Part shown: positions 36,055 through 47,646 of the stretch, piece by piece | How positions within the stretch are numbered: position 1 is the first letter of the stretch | How the letters are laid out: each line of letters begins with the position of its first letter | Assembly (NCBI GenBank): GCA_011316305.1 | Contig: SAUG01000163.1 | Span: forward strand, 1-64,000 | Length of the DNA: 64,000 bases | DNA from: Rusavskia elegans | Taxonomy: Eukaryota; Ascomycota; Lecanoromycetes; Teloschistales; Teloschistaceae | Direction of reading: 5' to 3' | Made by a program: the position numbers and the translations under genes | The notes under the pieces: generated by a model | Database searches by the model: none | What the model saw: only the letters and a program-made list of their open reading frames with translations | Told to the model about the DNA's origin: nothing

Positions 36055-38339
36055 ATGTCGGAGGTGTGTTGAAGTCTCTATTTCCCCACACCCAAGCTGA
36101 TTGCGCTCTCTCCATAGTATGCCTCTCAGCTATCGGTTGTCCTGGTAGATGAATTATTCGGAGAGCTACCATCTGTAAGTCCTTGGCCTATTTGGGCTTC
36201 TTGATTTTCGATGCAGAGTATCCAATATTGCGAGGCTAATCAAAGCAGCAAGTATTTCACGCATTAGCCTTCAATGGCCGTCTCTCGTTCTCAGGCCTTG
36301 TTCACCACACTCGCTTCTCGCCCGTAGAAGTCAGAAACAGTCTCTCGGTGCTCATTCAACAACATTTGGTCTTGTGGTACGATCCTGACAATACTGGTCA
36401 AGCGTTCTACGAAGCAAATCTTGAAAATTCCTATTTGCTGGCACGATCGGGAAAATACATCCAGCTCCTGAAAGACCGATTCGAAGATTTCACAAGTGAA
36501 TTGATATCGAATGTGATCATCCTAGGACATGTCCGTGTAGGCGACCTGACCAGGACCTACTTCCCTTCGATCGACGAACGCGGGCCTGCTAGCGAGATCG
36601 TTGCTTCCGATTGTCTATCACAGCTCAGTGATGAGCATCTTGTCAAGCCGAATGGGGACACCGGAAAGGCTGTACGCACCGTAGACGAGCTTCACTCTGC
36701 CATAAGCGATCTCCTCGGAGCTGGTCTCCTCTGTCCAGTTCATGAATGGTACTTTCGTTCTGCAGCAGACAACATCGCGGAAGCTGAGCATGTAGTGCCG
36801 CGCGATGGTTCGATCAAGTCGAAGAAACAGCAAGAGGCCACCTGGGAATTAGACGTGCAGCAGAAATTGGAAGACTGGAAGTATGGGTCGAAGGCCGACA
36901 TCAAGGCGCTGGCACAAAGCCTGCAGCGTAAAAAACGTACGTTTGATGGAGATCTCGATGAACTTCCCACAAAGAAGAGGAAACTTGCGGGGTCGCGCGC
37001 GAACGGCTCCCATCAGATTGCTAGCGACCAAGAATCCGCATCATCCGGCTGGCTGGATGTAAGTGGAGGGTCACGAAAGTCTAGCATGGTCTTACTGATT
37101 TCCGTACAGCACAATCTTGTCGTACGGGTGAATCACGAGAAGCTCAAGATCATCATGAGAAACCATCAGCTCGTCGCGCTTGCTGAAGAGTCAATCGGCA
37201 CGCCAACATCCATCATCTATGCTGAGCTCCTGCGAGCTGCTGAGCCGCAATTAAGAAAGTGCAAGAACGAACTATACATTGCGGACGATGGTTCGGAGAT
37301 CGAATTGGCGACTCTTCCCCAACTCTCTACGGACGAACTCAAAGCGATCACAATTCTGCTGCACGAATCGCCAGATCTCTCAAGCGCTTTGGGCAATGTC
37401 GATCCATCCGAGATCGATCTCGGCAGATTATTACACAAATCAAAGAAACCAAAAAAACGCCGGAAATCCGTCCAGTCAGATGCCGATGAGGCTTCGGTTG
37501 AGGGCTCTGCGAGCTCAGACGAAAGTGAGAATACATCCAATGAGAGCGAATCAGACAGGTCAACAATCGATAGAAACTCCAATTCTATCAGCCCTTCTAG
37601 AGGTGATGAAGATCACCCTTCCAAAGGGCGCAACTATAAAACCCCTGACACTACCCCCGACACTACTCCCAAAACCAACGTCGCGAGTTCCTCCTGCGAC
37701 GCTCTACGCCAGCACCTCCTCCTCCTCTCCGACCAACCGCAGCGCTTCCTAATCCCTGTTCCCCGTACGAAGACCGACCTTGAAAAGTGGGCCGTCCCCT
37801 ACCACGACCTCTCCAAAACCCTGCTTCAAAACGCCATTGTCTCGATCACAATCTCGCGCTTCGGGCCCCTCGCCGGCCGCCTCATCCGCATCCTCGCCGC
37901 CAACGACAACAGCACCAAACTTGATGAAAAAATGCTCGTCCTCCTATCTCTCATCCCCCAGAAACAGATGCGCACCTTACTCCATAGCATGCATCGCGCT
38001 GGTCACATTGAACTCCAAGAGATCCCGAAAGATGGCTCGCAGCGAAGACCGGGTATGACGTTGTTTTACTGGTTCTTTGATCCCGAGAGGTGCAGAAAGA
38101 AGATGTTGGAGGAGACGTATAAGACCATGACGAGGTTGGTGCAGAGGGCGAGGGTGGAAAGGGAAGGGGTCAGGAGTACGGTGGAGAAGGCGGAGAGGAC
38201 GGATGTAGTTGGGAGGGAGGAGGAGCTGTTGGGAGAAGGAGAATTGACGGCCTTGAAAGAATGGAGGGAGAAAGAAGAGCGGATTTGGGGGGAAGTTGGG
38301 AGGCTGGATGAGCTGGTGGCGGTCCTGAGGGATTTTTGA
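36055..38339 (+). CDS. rpc82: RNA polymerase III subunit RPC82/RPC3
   Basis: Pol III-specific subunit with tandem winged-helix domains, part of the initiation trimer RPC82-RPC34-RPC31. Four exons (36055-36063, 36118-36174, 36249-37058, 37110-38339) give 701 residues. The first coding exon is only 9 bases (MSE); it joins YASQLSVVLVDELFGEL, matching the conserved family N-terminus. Then VFHALAFNGRLSF, GLVHHTRFSP, LSVLIQQHLVLWY (first winged helix), HNLVVRVNHEKL, PTSIIYAELLRAAEP, and the C-terminal winged helix QNAIVSITISRFGPLAGRLI with KQMRTLLHSMHRAGHIELQE. The last intron (37059-37109) is 51 nt, in frame and stop-free. A long acidic/Ser-rich insert at about 430-495 and a basic KKPKKRRK stretch are typical of fungal versions. 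Confidence 0.93.
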
Positions 38340-38645
38340 ACAAAATCCAGTGATGATGAGGTCGTGCATAGGGGAAAGTTGCTGCTTTTGGTTTATGGGT
38401 CTAAAAGTATTTCGTGTAAATACCAGGGCACACATACCCAGTGCTCACAGCTCGGTTTTTGGACGACTTGACTGTGCGTGGCACAGCTGTCGATATTTCG
38501 AGTCACACGAATAAACAACATTCATATGCTTTCAGATGACTGTTCACTGACAGCAACTGTTCTGTTCCACCGCTCTGCTTTCAAAAGTACATATAATACA
38601 TAACTTAGCAACGCATCCATGCTCGCTTCACAGAATGCCGTCCTC
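38340..38645. other. Intergenic between convergent genes RPC82 and carrier
   Basis: Short convergent interval of 306 bases; no feature beyond the two 3' flanks. Confidence 0.5.
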
Positions 38646-39772
38646 TCACTTCAACGGTAACTTCGCCGGTACCTTCCTCCTCAGCTGAACGCTGGCATCA
38701 TAGAGCGCATCCTTGAAGGCGAACAGGAACGCCGCGGTGATAACACTCTGCGTGACCTTGGGACCAATACCCTTATACAATCCACCCCAACCCTCCTCCC
38801 TCACAGCCCGCTTCAAAGCGCTACCCATACCCTCTTGCGTCCCTTCCTTCACGTGCATCCGGCTCTTGATCGTAATGTACGGGTACGTGATACTGGTCGC
38901 CAACAGTTTCCCAAGCGCCCCTAGGAAAAATGTATCCCTTGACGTGACTCTCCTCCTCTTCTCGAGCAAGTTTTTGAGTTGCTCGAAAATGGTATATTGC
39001 AGTATTGGGTTTATAACTAAAACGAGAGCGGGCAGCACGCCTGCGAAGAGGGCTTGCGGACCTTCGGTGCGGAAGAGTGAGAGGAGAGTTGCAATGGTAG
39101 ATGGTTTTTTCTTGGGGGTGGGTTTGGATCCGGGGCCCGGGAGAGTGTCGTCGGAGGAGGAAGACTCGGATTGGCGGGCTGTCATGCGGGTGTTGACGAC
39201 CCAGATGGGATTGGTGATCAGGACGGTTGCGCTGCCGGCGATGGCACCGGCGATCATGGATTCGATTGTTGTGAGTTTCTTGGAGGCGCGGGAGGAGCGG
39301 ATGGCGGCGCGTTCGAAGAAGGCTCGGGTCCATTCGTACCCTTTTGTGAGGCCAGTCAGCTCCGTAGTTTTGATGAGGACAAGGGCATGGAGATGATTTG
39401 GGGATTGGAGAGCAGCGAGACGGACAGTAGTAATATACGAAATTCGTGACGCTGATGCCGAAGAGTGCGGAATCAAGACCTGAGTAGAGGCCTGTTATGC
39501 CTTCTCGTTGGACTATCCGACGAACAGCATCGAGGGTCGAGGAATCGGCTCGCTTGGATTCGACTTGGGCGCGGGTGGAGAGGGTGATGAGTGGATAGCT
39601 GGGAAGGATCTCGTCAGCAATCGGTGGTTATAGATGTTGGAGGGACAACGGACGTCAATGCCATAGACAGCAGTCCGCCGCCTGCTCCACTCAATGCATG
39701 AGCAACATTGTCGCCTTGCTGAGCGACGGACGTCGCTGGGGTTGGGACGGTTTTGCTCTGTAGCTTCGACAT
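38646..39772 (-). CDS. Peroxisomal adenine nucleotide carrier (ANT1/PMP47-like)
   Basis: Mitochondrial-carrier-family protein exchanging ATP for AMP across the peroxisomal membrane. Three minus-strand exons (39772-39654, 39598-39426, 39340-38646) give 328 residues. The three carrier repeats are seen: repeat 1 HALSGAGGGLL with YPLITLSTRAQVE, repeat 2 ESMIAGAIAGSATVLITNPIW with VVNTRM, repeat 3 FFLGALGKLLATSITYPYIT with IKSRMHV. GITGLYSGLDSALFG and GLYKGIGPKVTQ follow repeats 1 and 3. The signature NFVYYYWYEWTRAFF, restored by the second splice, is typical of PMP47-type proteins. A Ser/Lys-rich loop sits after repeat 2's first helix. Both donors read GTCCGT, which is uncommon; the acceptors are CCCAG and AAAAG. 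Confidence 0.9.
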
Positions 39773-40286
39773 CCTGAAGTTGTTGAGTCAAAATGCACGT
39801 CGAATATAACGAGATTCCGTCGTTGTTGTCCACGGACACAGTACGACTCGGATGAATAAAGTGACGTTCTGGGGAACTGCGGGGCGATCCTTCAGGCCGA
39901 GGCTGCTGATGGCTGCAAGGTCCCAGTTCTTCACATGCTCACAAGGTACATAACTTGATGCTGGCTTATAAGGGTATTAAATAGAAGTTTTATTGTACAT
40001 TGCAATTGGAATTTGACACAGCGAGGCCGCTTGTATTGTGTGACTATTATACATTGCGGGTATTCCATCCCGAATAATACCACCATTACTATCACTATGT
40101 CTATCTACGCAGTAAAAGCCTCCAGCTCCACTGCTGCAGTGCCTATGTTTTTCCCAAAAGGATGCAAAAAAGTACGACATCTTCCTGAAGCTCGAGGCAA
40201 AGAAAGGGAATCGTAGATATACATGTGTATTGGAGACGCTCAAGAACATCAATCATCAAAAGAACAAAGGAAACCGCCCGCGGCCG
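39773..40286. other. Intergenic between Chs7-like end and carrier start
   Basis: Both flanking genes are on the minus strand. No other feature recognised. Confidence 0.5.
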
Positions 40287-41531
40287 TCATGAGGTATAGG
40301 TACCGCCTGAGACGGGCATCGGCCACGAATCTTCCGTGATGCTGCTCCAGAAGACCCATGTCATCACCACTGCAAGTAGGGTGAAGAGTGTCTCGAATAA
40401 CGCTCCGTTGATCTTGCCATTGGTACCTTGACATATGTGTGTGCTGACGACGTACTGGAAGATCTGTCCGATGGCGAAGAGGAGAGCGGCACCAAAGAGG
40501 TACACTATACAATAGGATTAGTCTCAGGAATGAATGACATCTCGGACGTGACCTACGCATGGGCTTCTTCTCTCCCAGCACGCGGAGAACAAGTATCGTT
40601 TCGAGGATGAAGAACGCGACCAGAAACACCAAGGGTGCGAGTTGATACAGGACGTAGAGACCAATGTTCCGATGGGTACCTGTCAGGCTAGCATCGAAAC
40701 GATTGGAATAACTGAATGCTGTGTCGAGCGCTATGTACCCGGTACCAATGAAGAGGGCCGCGGCTGAGAGGAGGATCAGGCCCAAGGATAGTGGTGTTCC
40801 ATCGTCCAGCAACTGGAAGCCAACGATGCCGTTGAGCATGAGGACCCATAGTGTTGCCACGATGGCGCCGAGATGAACAGCACTGAAGCCCTGGATGGAA
40901 TCAGTCGCGTCATCTGCACGTAAAGTCCGTTCTACTGACCAGGATCACTCTTTGTTGCAGAGGGCTACCCATCGGTAACCCCCCCACGGTGAAGATTTCG
41001 CATATTGAGATGATGATGTAGCCGACGAGGAACAGTTGAAACTCTCTGGCGGTGTAATATGAGCGCATGTCTTCATGGAAAGAATTTGTGTCCTCCTACC
41101 TTCGACCAACCGCAGCTTCTTTCCGATTAGATCTCAATATTAAGAAGACCGTGACCAGGATGGCGATGAAGGCAATTAGGATAGAACCTTGATCCGTCAG
41201 CTTGAGCCATTAGAAGCGCTCGGTGGGATGTACCAAGGTTTCCAAGATGCCTTCCTCCACTCAGACCTATGCCCGTTAATTGGCAGCCACCGTATCCCTG
41301 CAATTGTCCGAACGATTCTTCTGGTCGATTTCGCCATGGAGTGAAAAGCTATTCGACATATCAGTCCCAAGCTTTGACTTCTGTGATTCGAGAGTCGGGT
41401 CACGTACGTTGCAGACGGGGAGTGTAGAATCGCGGCAGAAATTCTGTCGAATGTCAGCTCCGTCCTCCTTCACGTTCTCCTTGGATATCACCAGATCGTA
41501 CTTGAAAATTGCCAAACTGAGTCGAACCCAT
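40287..41531 (-). CDS. Chitin synthase export chaperone (Chs7-like), multi-spanning
   Basis: ER membrane chaperone of the Chs7 family, needed in yeast for exit of chitin synthase from the ER. Seven minus-strand exons: 41531-41502, 41443-41408, 41348-41234, 41187-41100, 41045-40940, 40890-40557, 40504-40287. They close to 308 residues, the family length. Landmarks: MGSTQFGNFQ joined to NFCRDSTLPVCN across exon 1-2, GGCQLTGIGLSGGRHLGNLG, SILIAFIAILVTVFLIL (TM), FQLFLVGYIIISICEIF, LGAIVATLWVLMLNGIVGFQ, DDGTPLSL, YVLYQLAPLVFLVAFF, LYLFGAALLFAIGQIFQYV, and the conserved ICQGTNGKINGALFETLFTL. About seven membrane helices. The Cys pattern near the N-terminus is family-typical. Role in wall chitin delivery is inferred from family. 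Confidence 0.87.
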
Positions 41532-42869
41532 CGCGACTTAAGGGAGAGTGCGCAATCCGCCTCGACGACTTCTTGGGTCCGTTGCGCGACTTGCAGATGG
41601 ATGAGGGTGGATGGGCAGGGCAGCCGAACAGTGACCGACAAGAGGACCAATTGGCACAGGGCCAGAGAGAGCGACTATTGAACCAACGAAGGTGTGGGGA
41701 TATGATGTTGTAAGGTCGGGCCAGAAAGCTGAGGTTGAACCAACTCGCTGGCGGGCGGGAGGATCGACACGGCAACGCACTCGACGCAGTGCTGAAACGG
41801 AGAAGAAGCAGTTTCGTCACACGACCACACCTCGATTCCAGCGACAGCGAGGTTGTGGGAGATGATGACCTTGACAGGAGTGAAGCGATTCGAGGTGGCA
41901 GAAAACAAGACAGGCAAGGGCAAAGAGAAACAGACGGCGTGAGTGGCCAGCGGCTTGGGAAATTACATCGCATCTCGAAAGCGACTTCATCATCCAGCCA
42001 CCCGCCGCGCTGCAACCAACTCTCACAGCACTACTAATAAGGTACGGAGTACTAGTACTTTTACTACTACTACCTTAGTTACCTCGTACCCTCTGCAGTC
42101 TGCAGTCTGCAAGCAACAACGTTAGGTTTGGACCTTACTTGGATCTCCAGTCCGTGTCTACTCCCGCCTCACGTCATGATAAAATCATCACTGGACTGTG
42201 GAGATGGGATTGTCCTACGACTGTCACGCTGTTGAACACTTTACACATCATTGTGGCATCATGGTGCAACGACTGCATCTGCCACTCGGTATTCGATATC
42301 ACGGCCGTCTGTTGAGCTATTAAATATTGCTCCGGATGTCTAGTTGTCATTGGATTACTTGTACATCTGGACTCGCCAAGTCCCACGTAGAGCGCGTATT
42401 GACTGGGTAAATTGATATCTCTTGAAAGCATCTCTCCAGCCCAGACCGTGGTCTTGATTCCAAAGTCCTACTATGATTCTCTGAGATATTCGTTGCAAAG
42501 TCGCAACCTGAACGACGGAGTCAGATATTAACTCGCGAGGATATCTACATACTGGATAGATTTATCATAATACCTCTATCAACTCAGTTGCTCGTGCTGT
42601 GAAATTCAACGCTGATCCACGGGGGTCAGGGGTCAGCTTCACCAACCACGCGACCTGGCCTCCTGGGACTGTACGAGTTAACAAAGCACATACTAGGCAA
42701 TCGTTGTATCGAAATCCAATATCGAGGTATCGACTGTTGTTACTTCTCATTACGATTGATTCTTTACACAACGAGGCCCGCAGAGAGAAACCGCCGAGTC
42801 GCCGTGAGAGTCGACAACAATCATTGGATGCTCTGTTCGGCAACGTCTAAAAGACAGTCAACCTAATAC
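41532..42869. other. Intergenic to the edge of the second RIP island
   Basis: No supported gene. A reading frame of 175 codons on the minus strand overlaps the Chs7-like 5' region without family features. A short ACT trinucleotide run lies near 42062-42072. Composition becomes AT-rich from about 42870. Confidence 0.5.
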
Positions 42870-43676
42870 ACGCCAAGAAGGTTAGAATCCCTGTATACTC
42901 TACAGTAATTAGTATATAAATAATAGAGACGCGTACCTTTCTACCTGCCTTTTTCTTTATCTTTATTATTACTTTCTATATATTATTTTTATCGTCGCTT
43001 TCTTTTCTATATATAGTTCCTATTATTTTTTTTTTACTTCTGTTCTACTATTACCGCTATATCATTTTTTAATTTCCTATAAAATCTAGAACTAATATAT
43101 TATTATATATTCGAGCTTTTCGAAACTATTATTTTTTTTTCTATCTAATTTAATATATATTAGCTATATATTAATAATATATAGAATTTAAATAAAGAAA
43201 ATAAATTAACTATTTCGCGTATATAGTTAATCTATTATTAGTACCGTTTATAGTAGAAAAAGTAATAGAAGATTTAAAGTAAAAATATCCGGAATAGAAA
43301 AATAAAAGCCGTTATCGATTTTTATAATATAAAACTAAAGCTAATATATTATTTTAACGATAATATTTTTTATATAATTCTTTTTTAATATATAATTAAA
43401 TAGTTCGGTAATTATAAATAATATAATTATAATTTTACTAAAACAGATTCTATTAAATAGAATATTATAATCTATAAAGCCGCTAGTAATTATATTAACC
43501 GAAAGTTCTAGACTATTATAGTTAAAAATATTTTAAAAATATATTATTATCTCGGTATTAAAAAAACTTTTACTACTATTAAAGATAAATATATAAAGTA
43601 ATATAATATATATAATACTATAATTAAATAAAAAAAAGTTAATTCGAATCTTTATTTAGTAATTAAAAAGAAAAAG

Positions 43677-44086
43677 TGTAACGTTCCTGTATATCAGAAG
43701 GCGTTACGTTCGAATCTAACTATAGCCGTGGACGTAGTCCGAGCTACTAAATAGTAAAGGAATCCTAGCGTAAATTATTATAACTAATTCTATATAGCCG
43801 CAGAGATATAGTTATAATATTACGAGGTATCTTTATTATAAGATAATTAAAAAGAAAATAGTAGAAACGTATTTAATAATTATATTAACGACTAACAAGA
43901 GAAACTATCTATAGAAATAATAAGCGATATATATAGTAAAAGTAGCTATAAAAGCCGACGGGTAGCTATCTACTAAGAGTTTCGTCTAAAAAGGCGGCTA
44001 TATCAGCTATAGACGGCTATAGATAATTAGGTTCGTTTATTTAACTATTTTTTCTATAGAACTTCTATAGAGTCGCGGATATAATA
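43677..44086 (-). repeat. 3' LTR (410 bp)
   Basis: Best preserved of the three copies, keeping the TGTAACG end and more CpG sites. Preceded by the target duplication AAAAG. Confidence 0.85.
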
Positions 44087-47000
44087 CGGCCCTCTCTATA
44101 TCGTTTTTTTAAAACTTTTTAAAGCCTTTTAAACGTATTTAAAGTATTTCCTAGGTTTCTAAATATTTTCTTTATTAGGAAACCCTTTCTATTTTACTAG
44201 GAATTTATTAGTTTTCTTTCTTTTATCTAGAATCTTTTTAATTTTATATTTTTCTCGTTTTTAATAGTATTAATATTTTACTAATAGAATACGATCTAGT
44301 ACTTTTTTAAATAATTTAATATAGAATTTAGGGAAAATTCCTATTATAAAAAGTTTTAGATATACTATCGTTTCCCGAATATTTTAAATTTTAAAAGCTC
44401 TAATATATAGTTTATCTAATTTCCTATCTATTAAATTTTTTATTAAAAGTAAAACTTTATTTCCTTTATTAATATTATAGTATTTTTTTATTTTATCTAG
44501 CTTCTGTTTAACTTTTTTTTTTATTATTTAAATCTTTGATTTTACTTTATCCTAGTTATTTTTTATCCTATTAATAAAAGATTATACTACTAGGTTTTTT
44601 ATATCTAAATATATTTCCCTTTAAATACTTTTACTATAGAGTAGTTTATCTGGCGTTATTCGAATATTTTCGTTATATAATAAATTAATTATTATCTAGG
44701 CCGTTAGAAAAAATTAGATCTAATCTTTTCCTTTATCTAAGTAATAGATTCTTAAATAGATTTCTAATATTTAATTTATTCTTTCTATTTATCTATTAGT
44801 TTATAGATAGAATAATATTAATATTATTTATTCCGCGCCTACTATTTATATTAAATCTTTTATAAAGTTTAAGACGAATAGCTTGTCTCTATCTAAGATA
44901 ATTTTTTCTAAAATTTTATTTTCGCAGAATACTATTTAAAGTAATAGAAAAGCTAACTATTCTACTATTATTATTATTTTATATAATATAAATTTTATAT
45001 ATTTTATAAATCCGTTAACGATTATTACTATTATATTATATAAATCTTATATATATAGATCGACTGATTCTAGTAATCCTATAATAAAATCTAATATAAT
45101 CTATTAATACGGTATATCTAGCGTTTATATCGGCTAATATTTTTCTACTAGCTTCTAGCGGCTTTTCTTTACTATTATATAATCTAGGTAATTTTAAATA
45201 AATTCTTCGATATACTTTTTAAATACTGGTATATTGGTTTTTTTTTAAATTTTTTTTAATATTTTAGTAATATTTTAATATTCAGTCGTTTTTAGATTAT
45301 ATATTTATTTAATTATATTATTAATTTCTTCCGAAACTTTTATTCTTTTAAAAATATTTCCGACTTTTTTTAGTAAAGGCCTAGATATTTTTTCGGCAGC
45401 TTCGTAATCTGCTTTTCGGTTTAAAGTATCTGCGACTATATTATCGGTACTTTTAATATATCTAATTTCGAAATCGTAATAGGTTATTTTTTTTATCTAT
45501 TTTATTTATTATTAGTTTAGTTCTTTATCTATTAATAGTAATAGTAAGTTTTTATAGTCTATATATACTACTACCTTGGTTTTAGTTCCGTTTATATAAA
45601 TTTTCTAATATATAAAATTTACTATAATTACTAGTATTTCCTTATCTATTATTATATAATTAACTTCTACTAGAATTAATTTCTTTAAATAATATCTAAA
45701 TAGTCTTCCGTTTTAGAAAATATACGATCCTATTACCCGGTCCGAAATATCTATATAAAAGCTAATCTATTTTCCCGGATCGAAAATTATTAAAGCTTTT
45801 TCTAATATAAAACTTTATTTAAATTTTTTAAATATTTTATTTTAAATACGTATTTATTAGAGAGGTATATTATTTTAAAATAAAATAGTAAATAGAATAG
45901 TTTTCTTTATATAGCCGTCTATTATATTCTAATAGAACCCTATAAATTTTAAAAAACTTTAAATATTTTTCTTATTTTTTAGTACTGGTTATTTTCGTAT
46001 TACCTATAATTTATTCGCTTTTATAGTAATACTTCCTAGTTTTATTATATATCCGAGAAATATAACTTTTTATTTATAGAATTCTGATTTTTTTTCTTTA
46101 ATTTTAAAGTTATATTCTCTTAATTTTTATAATATTTAGTAAATATATTATATATATTTTTTTTTTATTTCCGAAAAAATTAATATATCGTCTATATAGA
46201 CTATAATAAAGATATTAAAATAGTCGTATAATATTTTATTAACTATACGTTATAGAGTCGCCGATATATTTATTAATCTAAAAGATATAACTAAATATTT
46301 AAAAAGTCTATATTTTATTTTAAACGTAGTTTTTTATTTATTTCCGTATTTAATCTATAGTAGGTTAAATATATCCTATAGATCGAGTTTAATAAAAAAT
46401 TTAGCTTTTCCGATTTTACTTTTTAAATCTATAAAAAGCGGGAATAGGTATTTATCTTTCTATATTACTATATTAAGTTTTCTAAAATCGACGTAAAATT
46501 AAAAATTACTATTTTTCTTCGAAATAAATATAACCGGTTATTTTATCCTTAATTTAGAATATCGTATATATCTTTTTTTAAGATTATAATTAATATATTA
46601 TTTTAATACTTTCGATTATTTATTATTTAATCTATAGATTAGCCCGGCTTTTAGTTTTTCTAATTTTATTAGAATAATTTTATAGTCTTCCTATATATAA
46701 GGCGGTAAAGGTAATCTTTTTTCCGATTCCTTTAATATATTTTAGAATTTTTTAAAAAATTATAGAATTTTATCCGTAGTAGCTAATTCTCTTTTAGTCT
46801 ACTATTTTTAAATAAAGGTTTTATATATTTTCTATATTTCGGCTATCTTTTTAGATATATTAAAAAGATAGTTTCCTATTTTTATCTATATCGTTTTCTA
46901 AACGATCTCTAGATTTTATAATATAAACTATAGAATACCTAGATAGATATTTCTTTATATTTTTATAATATTAAAAATAATCTTTTTTTTATATCTATTA

Positions 47001-47236
47001 CTTCGTATCTATAGGGGTTTAATCTAATATTTAATTCTAATATATTCTATTTTATTAATAGTTTCTATAAAGTAAAGTTCTATTTTTCTAATTAAAGAGA
47101 TATTAAACTTTCTTATATATTCTTCTAATATAATATTCTAAATAGCTTTTAAATCGACTAAAGCTTCTATAGATCGTCTAAATAACGTTAGTTAGATAAA
47201 AATCCGATTTTTATCTATTTTCCGGAATCGTTAAAA

Positions 47237-47646
47237 TATAACATTTCTATATATTAGAAGATATTATATTTAAACCTAACTATAGCCGTAGATATAGTCC
47301 GAACTACTAAATAGTAAAGGAATTCTAGTATAGATTATTATAATTAATTCTATATAGTTATAGAAGTATAGTTATAATATTATAAAGTATTTTTATTATA
47401 AAGTAATTAAAAAAAGAATAGTAGAAATATATTTAATAATTATATTAACGACTAACGAGAAAAACTATCTATAGAAATAATAAACGATATATATAATAAA
47501 AGTAGCTATAAAAGCCGATAGATAGCCGTCTATTAAAAGTCCTATCTAAAAAGGCGGCTATATCGGCTATAGGCGGCTATAGATAATTAGGCTCGTTTAT
47601 TTAACCAATTCTTCTATAGAACCTCTGTGGAATCGCGGATATAATA
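47237..47646 (-). repeat. 5' LTR (410 bp)
   Basis: Same length and order as the 3' LTR, with transition differences. Followed by the second AAAAG duplication. Confidence 0.85.

Larger units (their letters stand above)
43677..47646 (-). mobile_element. Complete RIP-degraded Gypsy-type LTR retrotransposon lacking gag
   Basis: Two 410-bp LTRs (43677-44086 and 47237-47646) bound a 3150-bp interior, and the 5-bp duplication AAAAG flanks both ends (43672-43676, 47647-47651). The element reads on the minus strand. Its polypurine tract (AGAGAGGG) abuts the 3' LTR at 44087-44097. Broken frames still show, in order, a protease-like stretch (EALVDLKA..NIILEEY, 47105-47200), reverse transcriptase (NLKKRYIRY, KLNIV, then YIDDIL at 46181-46198), and RNase H (YIDISDRVIG, about 45710-45770). 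The integrase would occupy about 44700-45400. The protease begins within roughly 60-100 bases of the 5' LTR, so there is no room for gag. Inactive through many stops. Confidence 0.85.

Noticed and set aside
38713..39396. 227-codon plus-strand ORF
   Set aside because: Mirror of the peroxisomal carrier gene on the other strand; no family features.
41488..42015. 175-codon minus-strand ORF upstream of Chs7-like
   Set aside because: Low-complexity Ser/Arg/Pro translation overlapping the true first exon in another frame.
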